This document shows, one piece after another, positions 1 through 5,299 of a stretch of DNA of 8,348 nucleotides. How positions within the stretch are numbered: position 1 is the stretch's first letter; every line of letters starts with the position of its first letter. Under the pieces are notes generated by a model, which did no database searches, was not told the origin of the DNA, and saw only the letters and a program-made list of their open reading frames with translations. The position numbers were made by a program, and so were the translations under genes. This stretch comes from Phycisphaerales bacterium (GTDB taxonomy: Bacteria > Planctomycetota > Phycisphaerae > Phycisphaerales > UBA1924), in the NCBI GenBank assembly GCA_016763115.1, contig JAESUL010000085.1:1-8348 (forward strand), read 5' to 3'.

Positions 1-207
1 GCACTCAAAGCGCTCGGCACCGGATGGAGCAAGGGGATTGGGTGGACGGATGTTTCGGTGGTCAAAGACTCTGCGGGTAAACCAATGTTGAATATATCTG
101 GTCGGGCCGCAGAGATCGCCGAGCAACTCGGCATCACGGCGTGGCATGTCTCGCTCTCCCATACGGATTCAATCGCAATGGCGTCGGTCATTGCAGAGGG
201 AGAATGA
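1..207 (+). CDS. acpS: Holo-[acyl-carrier-protein] synthase, C-terminal part (5' truncated by window)
   Basis: Frame 1 is open from the first base to the TGA at 205-207 and gives 68 residues. AcpS moves the 4'-phosphopantetheine arm of CoA onto a serine of apo-acyl carrier protein in the cytoplasm, which makes ACP competent for fatty acid synthesis. The visible part carries typical C-terminal AcpS signatures: ALGTGWSKGIGW at the start of the fragment (residues 3-14 or so), then D-V-S-V, a G-K-P turn, and near the end W-H-V-S-L-S-H-T, the conserved strand before the C-terminus. The N-terminal half, which holds the metal-binding Asp and Glu, lies outside the window, so integrity cannot be judged. 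The stop lies 6 nt before the propeller gene, and the purine-rich end of acpS (GAGGGAGA, 196-203) probably serves as the ribosome binding site of that gene. The pair is therefore likely co-transcribed. Confidence 0.88.
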   Translation, partial: ALKALGTGWSKGIGWTDVSVVKDSAGKPMLNISGRAAEIAEQLGITAWHVSLSHTDSIAMASVIAEGE

Positions 208-213
208 GCCGCG

Positions 214-1167
214 ATGCCCCTACCCACTGTATTGATGACCGATGTGGTTCGATCTTCGCAGCAGGGCGATTCGCATGGCGGTGCGTATCTCATCAATCTT
301 GAGGATGGGTCATTCGAGCAGGTTCTCGATTGGAACACGACCGATATCGATTGGCAGGGGCGGGGGATGGGTCGTGGGCTGCGTGGGATCTGCTTTGTTG
401 ATAACGAGATTTATATCGCAGCATCCAATGAGTTGTTCGTCTTTGATCTCCAGTTTCAGATCCTCCGATCACATACCAATCCTTATCTGCATCACTGCCA
501 CGAGATTTGCTACGACGGGCAACGCTATATCTACCTGAGTGCAACGAGCTTTGATTCGGTGCTCCGATTTGATACGCACAAGGGCGTGTACGATATCGCG
601 TGGTGGGTTCATCCGGTGACCAAGCGTGCAGGCGCCAAGCAGGTGCGTGTGCTTGGGATCAAGCCGTACGACCCGAACGGTAAAATGGGCCCCGAGCAGG
701 CGGACACGCTTCATATTAATAATGTTTCCATGCACGATGGGGCTGTTCATTTCTCTGGGTTGAAGATGGGTGTGTTTCTTCGGATGGCGGGTAATGATCT
801 CCAGCCGATTGCTGGGGTTGGGGCGACGACCCACAACTGCCAGGTCAGTGAATCCGGTATTTTATTGAACTCGACCGGGAACGATGCCGCGGTTCTTCAG
901 GATACAAAGGGCACGGTGCTCAAGTCATTCGCGTATCCAAGGTATGACGATTCTGACCTTACCAACACCAATATCCCCGGAGACTTTGCCCGCCAGGCAT
1001 TCGGACGCGGGTTGTGTGTGTTCGAGGAGGATGGGCTGGTCATTGCGGGATCATCACCGGGAACGGTGACGGCCTTTGATTTGACAACCTGCGAGCGTGT
1101 CCGGTCGGTGCAGGTGACCAATGATCTGCGTAATGCACCGCATGGGCTCGAGGTCTGGCCATTCTGA
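214..1167 (+). CDS. Beta-propeller-like conserved protein of unknown function
   Basis: 317 residues, ATG start 6 nt after acpS with a GA-rich Shine-Dalgarno at 196-203; an in-frame ATG at 235 is possible but has no better site. There is no signal peptide or membrane segment, so a cytoplasmic protein is expected. A loosely repeated unit is visible: a Gly/His-rich entry, a hydrophobic strand, a turn, and a strand often ending in F-D. Repeats start near residues 55 (RGLRGICF), 94 (HCHEICYDG), 166 (LHINNVSMHDG), 206 (THNCQVSESG), 264 (GRGLCVFEEDG) and 309 (PHGLEVWPF). The N-terminal strand GGAYLINL (22-29) could close the ring. This fits a six-bladed propeller and faintly recalls the TIGR03032/DUF4915 type, but I cannot assign a family. 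The metal- or ligand-like His/Asn positions repeat at blade entries. Sitting between acpS and an acyl ligase, it may act on or sense an acyl-linked product; that is inference only. Confidence 0.8.
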   Translation: MPLPTVLMTDVVRSSQQGDSHGGAYLINLEDGSFEQVLDWNTTDIDWQGRGMGRGLRGICFVDNEIYIAASNELFVFDLQFQILRSHTNPYLHHCHEICYDGQRYIYLSATSFDSVLRFDTHKGVYDIAWWVHPVTKRAGAKQVRVLGIKPYDPNGKMGPEQADTLHINNVSMHDGAVHFSGLKMGVFLRMAGNDLQPIAGVGATTHNCQVSESGILLNSTGNDAAVLQDTKGTVLKSFAYPRYDDSDLTNTNIPGDFARQAFGRGLCVFEEDGLVIAGSSPGTVTAFDLTTCERVRSVQVTNDLRNAPHGLEVWPF

Positions 1168-1169
1168 GT

Positions 1170-2672
1170 GTGATTGGTTATTTGAGAGGGGACAGAGTGA
1201 ATCTTGGAACCGCTTTGGCTTGGACGCTGCTCAAGGACGCAAACCGTGAGTTCGTCTCCGATGATCGGCGCTCGTACAAGGGGGTCGAACTCCTTATCGG
1301 TGCGATGCATATCGCCGATCAGGTAGATGCGATCTGCAGCGTGCCTCGGGTGGGCTTGCTCATTCCAACTTCCGGCGCGTTCCCAATCGCTGCGCTCGGG
1401 GCTTGGCTCAGTGGGCGGGCGATGGTGCCGATGAACTACCTCCTCCAGCAAGACGAACTCCAGTACATTATCGACGATTGCGGGTGCGATGTGATCATCG
1501 CGTCACGACAACTCGTCGAACATATCGGATTCGTTCCCAAGGTCAAGCACATTATTTATCTGGAGGATTTGAAGTTCCGATCGATGCCATCACCGAGGCT
1601 TCCAAAGCTCACACCCCCGCAAAGCCTCGCTGTTTTACTCTACACATCGGGGACCTCCGGGCGTCCAAAGGGGGTCATGCTGAGCCATGCGAATCTGCTC
1701 GCCAATGCCCGCCAGGTGACTTCGCATATTCAGATCCGATCAAGCGATATATTCTTTGGGGTGTTGCCCCAGTTTCACAGCTTTGGGCTGACCGCGTTGA
1801 CACTTGTGCCGCTCATGGCCCAGGCTCGGGTTGTGTACGCTGCCCGTTTCATGCCCAAGAAAATAGTCGAGAGCATTCGGAAAAATCGCCCGACGGTTTT
1901 TCTCGGAATCCCATCAATGTACAACGCATTGCTGACCGTGAAGAGTGCAACCAAAGAAGATTTTCAATCCTTGCGGATAGCCCTCAGCGGCGGCGAACCT
2001 CTGCCCGACGATGTCTCTCGGAGATTCCACGAACGCTTCGGAATTAAAATCTCCGAGGGCTACGGCATGACCGAAACCTCTCCGGTCACCAATGTTTTTC
2101 TGCCCGGCGAGATCCCCGTGGGGTCCGTTGGTCGCGCCTTGCCGGGCGTCATCGAGCGTGTTGTCGACCCGGCGACGGGTGATATCCTGCCGCCCGATAC
2201 GGATGGTGAGTTGCGGATCGCAGGCCCGAATGTCATGTCAGGATACTTCAATCTTGAAACAGAGACCAAGGAAGCGTTCGACGAGCACGGGTTTCTTCGC
2301 ACCGGTGATATCGCACGCATCGACCCCGACGGCTTTCTTTTCATTACCGGGCGCATCAAGGAGATGATGATCGTCGGCGGCGAGAATGTCTTCCCCAGAG
2401 AGATCGAAGAAGTCCTCGATGCCCATCCGTCTGTCCACGCCTCGGGCGTCACCGGGTTGCACGATCCGATGCGGGGCGAGGTACCCGTGGCCTTTGTTGA
2501 GATCGAGGAAGAATGCTCGGTGGATTCAGACGCGCTCAAGGTCTGGTGCAGAGAACGGCTCGCGGGATACAAGGTGCCCAAACGCATCGAGATTGTCCAA
2601 GAACTCCCACGCAACGCGACCGGGAAGATCGTTCGGCGTCGGCTTCTCCCACTTCTCGATTCGACCTCGTAG
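1170..2672 (+). CDS. AMP-dependent acyl-CoA/acyl-ACP synthetase (class I adenylate-forming ligase)
   Basis: 500 residues from GTG 1170, or 491 from GTG 1197, which has the better ribosome binding site. The family activates a carboxylate with ATP to an acyl-adenylate and passes it to CoA, or in some members to ACP. All core motifs are present (numbering from 1170): the ATP loop YTSGTSGRPKG at 158-168, LPQFHSFGLT at 199-208, GGEPLPDD at 274-281, GYGMTET at 297-303, TGD at 378-380, the hinge region GRIKEMMIVGGENVFP at 394-409, and the catalytic lysine K486 in LPRNATGKIVRR. The enzyme should be active. The FHSFGLT segment resembles the synthetase domain of acyl-ACP synthetase (Aas) and long-chain fatty acid ligases, but there is no acyltransferase domain and no membrane segment. 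Its place downstream of acpS makes ACP a conceivable acceptor; substrate and acceptor cannot be read from the sequence. Confidence 0.9.
   Translation: MIGYLRGDRVNLGTALAWTLLKDANREFVSDDRRSYKGVELLIGAMHIADQVDAICSVPRVGLLIPTSGAFPIAALGAWLSGRAMVPMNYLLQQDELQYIIDDCGCDVIIASRQLVEHIGFVPKVKHIIYLEDLKFRSMPSPRLPKLTPPQSLAVLLYTSGTSGRPKGVMLSHANLLANARQVTSHIQIRSSDIFFGVLPQFHSFGLTALTLVPLMAQARVVYAARFMPKKIVESIRKNRPTVFLGIPSMYNALLTVKSATKEDFQSLRIALSGGEPLPDDVSRRFHERFGIKISEGYGMTETSPVTNVFLPGEIPVGSVGRALPGVIERVVDPATGDILPPDTDGELRIAGPNVMSGYFNLETETKEAFDEHGFLRTGDIARIDPDGFLFITGRIKEMMIVGGENVFPREIEEVLDAHPSVHASGVTGLHDPMRGEVPVAFVEIEEECSVDSDALKVWCRERLAGYKVPKRIEIVQELPRNATGKIVRRRLLPLLDSTS
1184..1191 (+). promoter_or_regulatory. Shine-Dalgarno-like GAGAGGGG supporting ligase start at GTG 1197
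   Basis: The purine run GAGAGGGG sits 5 nt before an in-frame GTG at 1197. The longer reading frame opens at GTG 1170, only 2 nt after the propeller stop, with no comparable purine run just in front of it. The site therefore favours 1197, which shortens the ligase by nine residues. Both starts remain possible because a re-initiation start at 1170 would suit translational coupling. Confidence 0.45.
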
Positions 2673-2682
2673 GATGCTTGCC

Positions 2683-2736
2683 CCGGCGTGCCTAGAGTCG
2701 GATCGGTCCCCATAATCAGCCCCATACGCACGCCGG
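2683..2736 (+). repeat. 9-bp perfect inverted repeat that overlaps the transaldolase Shine-Dalgarno
   Basis: CCGGCGTGC (2683-2691) and GCACGCCGG (2728-2736) are exact reverse complements separated by 36 nt. The last two bases of the right arm are the first two of GGAGA (2735-2739), the ribosome binding site of the gene starting at 2747. In a read-through transcript from the upstream ligase gene the stem would partly hide this site. There is no T-tract after the right arm, so it is not an intrinsic terminator. A -10-like CATAAT lies in the loop at 2711-2716 without a good -35; a transcript starting there would lack the left arm and be free of the stem. Confidence 0.45.
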
Positions 2737-2746
2737 AGAATACCCC

Positions 2747-3391
2747 GTGGAAATCTATGTTGACACCGCCAACCTCGTCGAGATCAAAGAAGCACACGAA
2801 CTCGGCATCCTCGACGGGGTGACGACGAACCCTTCGCTGATCGCCAAAGAAGGCATCGACTACGGCGTACGGCTTGCGGAAATCTGCGAGGTTGTCTCCG
2901 GCCCGGTCTCCGCCGAGGTCATTGCCACAGAAGCCAAAGCAATGATCGCGGAGGGCAAAGAGCGGGCAAAGATCGCGTCGAACATTGTCGTCAAACTGCC
3001 CACCACGGTTGATGGGCTCAAGGCGTGCAAGGTACTCTCGGACGAGGGCATCAAAACGAACATGACGCTGTGCTTCCAGCCCCTGCAGGCGATGATGGTC
3101 GCCAAGGCGGGGGCGTATCTCGTGAGCCCGTTCATCGGAAGACTCGACGACATCGGCGAGGACGGCACCGAACTCATCGCACGGATTCGCACAATTTATG
3201 ACAACTACGGATTCGAGACCAAGATCCTGGCAGCCTCAATTCGGCATCCAAAGCACATGCTCGAATGCGCCATGATCGGTGCCGATGTCGCGACCTTGCC
3301 TCTCAAGGTCATTAAGCAGATGATGAACCATCCGCTGACCGATTCAGGCATCGAGACTTTCCTCGCCGATTACGCCAAAGCCTTCGGATAA
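2747..3391 (+). CDS. tal: Transaldolase, small TalC/MipB type
   Basis: 214 residues, the usual size of this short transaldolase subfamily. GTG start with GGAGA at 2735-2739, 7 nt upstream. The cytoplasmic enzyme moves a dihydroxyacetone unit from sedoheptulose-7-P to glyceraldehyde-3-P in the non-oxidative pentose phosphate pathway. Visible landmarks: VDTAN with D6, the TTNPSLIAKEG loop at 26-36, the Schiff-base lysine K83 in VVKLP, TNMTLCFQ at 104-111, and SPFIGRLDD at 127-135. In the related fructose-6-phosphate aldolase the position of F129 is a tyrosine (Y131 in E. coli FsaA), so F129 favours transaldolase over aldolase activity. The gene follows the ligase by 74 nt and its 3' end overlaps the opposing RidA-like gene by 48 bp, with no terminator between them. 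Expression may be modulated by the inverted repeat over its ribosome binding site. Confidence 0.93.
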   Translation: MEIYVDTANLVEIKEAHELGILDGVTTNPSLIAKEGIDYGVRLAEICEVVSGPVSAEVIATEAKAMIAEGKERAKIASNIVVKLPTTVDGLKACKVLSDEGIKTNMTLCFQPLQAMMVAKAGAYLVSPFIGRLDDIGEDGTELIARIRTIYDNYGFETKILAASIRHPKHMLECAMIGADVATLPLKVIKQMMNHPLTDSGIETFLADYAKAFG

Positions 3392-3862
3392 CGAGTCGGC
3401 GATCTCAAAGAGGAACTCGATCTCGACCGGGGCGTTGAGCGGGAGCGAGGCGCACCCAACAGCAGCCCGTGCGTGCTTGCCGATATCTCCAAAGATTTCA
3501 ACAAGTAAATCGGAGCACCCATTGGCGATCTGTGGATGCCCGCCGAAATCTGGGTCGCATGCAACAAATACCCCAACGCGAACCACGCCGGTGACGAGTC
3601 CAAGGTCTCCTATCTCTGCCTTCAGACACGCCAAAGCATTGAGTGTGCAGGCTCGGGCGCACCGCACTGCGGTTTCCATATTGACCATCGAAGGGACGAG
3701 TCCCGTTGCGATCAACTCGCCTTGCTCGAATGGTATTTGCCCGGAGATGAAAACCTGGTTTCCTGATCTTCTCGCGGGGAGGTAGCTGGCGACTGGCTTT
3801 GGAGCAGTTGGAAGGGTGATTTGGAGTCCTTGCAGCTTTTTGTTCGGGCAATGATTGGGCAT
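3344..3862 (-). CDS. RidA/YjgF/YER057c/UK114-family protein
   Basis: 172 residues read leftward from ATG at 3862-3860 to TGA at 3346-3344. RidA proteins are small cytoplasmic trimers that hydrolyse reactive enamine/imine intermediates released by PLP enzymes. The core begins with LPTAPKPVASYLPARRSGNQVFISGQIP (residues 17-44, here cited only by its ends LPTAPKP and ISGQIP), as in the longer YjgF-like subgroup rather than the classical 130-residue RidA. R132 in HARAAVG and E147 in PVEIE align without gaps to E. coli RidA R105 and E120, the substrate carboxylate and water-binding residues, so deaminase-type chemistry is plausible. The last 15 codons, beyond the fold, lie in the overlap with the transaldolase gene. 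The ribosome binding site is weak (GAGA-like within the 12 nt upstream). It shares a 305-bp divergent spacer with the pilin gene. Confidence 0.88.
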   Translation of the reverse strand: MPNHCPNKKLQGLQITLPTAPKPVASYLPARRSGNQVFISGQIPFEQGELIATGLVPSMVNMETAVRCARACTLNALACLKAEIGDLGLVTGVVRVGVFVACDPDFGGHPQIANGCSDLLVEIFGDIGKHARAAVGCASLPLNAPVEIEFLFEIADSLSEGFGVIGEESLDA

Positions 3863-3914
3863 GCTGATCTCAGAAGTTGAATGTGAAATGGGGCAAGATT
3901 GGAACCCTGCGGGG

Positions 3915-3943
3915 TTGTCAGACGAATCTAGTTCTGATAGTAT
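3915..3943 (+). promoter_or_regulatory. Candidate sigma-70-type promoter of the pilin gene
   Basis: TTGTCA (3915-3920, five of six matches to the -35 consensus) and TAGTAT (3938-3943, four of six matches to -10) are spaced by 17 nt. The -10 is preceded by TG one base away, as in extended -10 promoters. A start near 3950 would give a leader of about 215 nt before GTG 4168. A hairpin-forming repeat AACCC/GGGTT (3903-3916) touches the -35 and could be an operator. Planctomycete promoter consensus is poorly known, so this is a pattern match only. Confidence 0.35.
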
Positions 3944-4010
3944 TCATTCGATGTCCATCAAGGCATCACTGGTGTGAGTGGTTTGGCAACGACCGATACA
4001 GTCCTTATTT

Positions 4011-4147
4011 GGGGTATTCCCCGTTGCTTATTTCCGCCGAGTCGCGATCACCGACAACTTGGCCCCGAGTGCCTGCAGGGCGAATTGCGGGCAAACACTC
4101 GGCCCTCGATGTTCGAGGGCTACAAGCAACCGGAAGCTTCCGCTTCC
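4011..4147 (+). promoter_or_regulatory. Structured 5' leader of the pilin gene (tandem inverted repeats)
   Basis: Four consecutive potential stems precede the ribosome binding site. They are GGGG/CCCC around TATT (4011-4022, flanked by GCAACG 3986-3991 and CGTTGC 4022-4027), CCGAGTG/CACTCGG (4065-4071 and 4096-4102) around a CCTGCAGG palindrome, the perfect 8-bp GCCCTCGA/TCGAGGGC with a 3-nt loop (4102-4109 and 4113-4120), and GGAAGC/GCTTCC with a TTCC loop (4132-4137 and 4142-4147). None is followed by a T-tract, so they are not terminators. If transcribed from the promoter near 3940 they would form a folded leader that could set mRNA stability or translation. I do not recognise a known riboswitch. 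Confidence 0.4.
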
Positions 4148-4154
4148 AACAAGT

Positions 4155-4160
4155 AAGGAG
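4155..4160 (+). promoter_or_regulatory. Shine-Dalgarno AAGGAG of the pilin gene
   Basis: AAGGAG lies 7 nt before GTG 4168 and is the best ribosome binding site in the window. It settles the start of the pilin gene at 4168, rather than at the ATG at 3877 where the same reading frame opens, and gives the expected short leader peptide of eight residues. Confidence 0.82.
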
Positions 4161-4167
4161 TCACACT

Positions 4168-5202
4168 GTGACAAAGAACAAAAGAAGTGCGTTTACGCTC
4201 ATCGAGCTGCTGGTGGTCATCGCGATCATCGCGCTGCTCATCGGTATCCTCTTGCCCGCGCTGGCTAAAGCCAAGCAGCAGGCAAACAAGCTCAAGGACG
4301 CTACCCAGGTGCGTGGTTTGATGCAGGGCTTGGTGATCTTCGCCGGCAACAACAACGAGAACTACCCGTTGCCCAGCCGCCTCGATCGGAACAACAAGAC
4401 CATCAATCTCGAGACCAGCCCACTTGAGAAAGACCTGACCGGTCACATCTTCTCATCCATGATCAAGACCGGCGACATTGATGTTGAAATCTGCGTCAGC
4501 CCCGTCGAACTCGGCAACTACGAGAAGAGCAGCACCTACGAGTTTGATTCACCAACCGGCGCCTCTGGCACAAGTGAAATCGAAAGACAGCAGGCGGTCT
4601 GGGACCCCAACTTCCTTGGTACACCAAGGAGCCAGACATACCTGAGCGGTACGGGCACCGCTGGTGTGGCTGGGCAGTTCGGCAACTTTAGTTATGCCCA
4701 TATCCCGCCGTTGCTTCAGCGTCGTGCGATGTGGCAGAATACCTTCTCGTCTACGCAGGCAGCACTCGCCAACCGTGGCCCGGGCGCCTATGAGCTTGAC
4801 GGCAATGGGAATGAAGGCACATGGGACCTTGTGGACACCACATCAGTCACCACAAGCGATGGTACCCAGCCACTGGGCAACACATCGATCACCCTTGCAA
4901 TGCAGGGTTCACGCACCTCATGGGGCGGCAACATCGGGTTCAACGACAACCATGTCAAGTTCTTCAATCAGCCAGACCCCACAACCATCATCTGGACATT
5001 CACCGGGCTCAACAATCAGAACAAGTCCCAGTCTGACAATGTCTTTGTCAACGAAGATGACCAACTCCGGACACCAGTAGCGCCAGCAACGGGAGCGACC
5101 ATCAATCTCGGTGGCACCGAGAGCAACCGCAACGCGTTGCTCATCCAGTACTACGATGTCAACCCATCCGGCAACTTCGCAGTCAGTCCATACTACGACT
5201 GA
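4168..5202 (+). CDS. Type II secretion pseudopilin-like protein (prepilin-type N-terminal methylation domain)
   Basis: 344 residues from GTG 4168. The first eight residues form a basic leader (K3, K5, R6) ending in Ala, and cleavage by prepilin peptidase is expected between A8 and F9. The mature end FTLIELLVV has the conserved Glu at +5 (E13), and residues 9-33 form the hydrophobic N-terminal helix that anchors pseudopilins in the inner membrane before assembly. The rest is a globular, Asn/Gly/Thr-rich domain with one cysteine (C109). SWGGNIGFNDNHVKFF at 251-266 matches the planctomycete H-X9-DG prepilin-associated motif in a weakened form: T250 replaces His, and D260-N261 replaces Asp-Gly, followed by H262-V. 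The gene stands alone between a 305-bp leader region and a strong terminator. No other secretion gene is near, so it is one of the dispersed paralogues common in this phylum; its target is unknown. Confidence 0.9.
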   Translation: MTKNKRSAFTLIELLVVIAIIALLIGILLPALAKAKQQANKLKDATQVRGLMQGLVIFAGNNNENYPLPSRLDRNNKTINLETSPLEKDLTGHIFSSMIKTGDIDVEICVSPVELGNYEKSSTYEFDSPTGASGTSEIERQQAVWDPNFLGTPRSQTYLSGTGTAGVAGQFGNFSYAHIPPLLQRRAMWQNTFSSTQAALANRGPGAYELDGNGNEGTWDLVDTTSVTTSDGTQPLGNTSITLAMQGSRTSWGGNIGFNDNHVKFFNQPDPTTIIWTFTGLNNQNKSQSDNVFVNEDDQLRTPVAPATGATINLGGTESNRNALLIQYYDVNPSGNFAVSPYYD

Positions 5203-5238
5203 TTCATCCGGCTTGTAAATGATAATCAATCTTTGATT

Positions 5239-5270
5239 CGGGGCTTGCCACATCGGCGGGCCCCGTTTTT
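5239..5270 (+). terminator. Strong intrinsic terminator after the pilin gene
   Basis: An 11-bp stem (5239-5249 with 5255-5265, including two G-T wobbles) closes a 5-nt ACATC loop and is followed directly by TTTTT at 5266-5270. It lies 36 nt after the pilin stop and closes that transcription unit. The next start codon is only 29 nt further on. Confidence 0.92.
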
Positions 5271-5299
5271 CATAGTCTGCTTCACCTAGAGTTCCTCTG

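Larger units (their letters stand above)
3863..4167. other. Divergent intergenic region between the RidA-like gene and the pilin gene
   Basis: 305 bp without a credible gene. The plus frame is open upstream of the pilin start back to 3877, but its translation lacks the features of any family, and the pilin signature begins right after GTG 4168. The stretch holds a plausible plus-strand promoter (3915-3943), several inverted repeats (3903-3916, 4011-4022, 4065-4102, 4102-4120, 4132-4147) and the pilin ribosome binding site (4155-4160). A promoter for the leftward gene must also lie here, but I see no clear one. Confidence 0.7.

Noticed and set aside
2060..2797. 245-codon minus-strand frame over the ligase gene
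   Set aside because: It is antisense to a ligase with every expected motif, and its Ser/Pro/Arg-rich translation has the look of a shadow frame.
2747..3391. Annotation as fructose-6-phosphate aldolase
   Set aside because: The size fits, but F129 and the TNMTLCFQ and SPFIGRLDD motifs match the TalC-type transaldolases better.
4011..4022. GGGG-TATT-CCCC hairpin as a terminator
   Set aside because: The stem is only 4 bp and no T-tract follows; no gene ends just upstream on the plus strand.
3877..4167. N-terminal extension of the pilin reading frame by 97 residues
   Set aside because: The added stretch has no family features, is full of inverted repeats, and would place the prepilin leader in the middle of a protein. 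AAGGAG 7 nt before GTG 4168 fixes the start.
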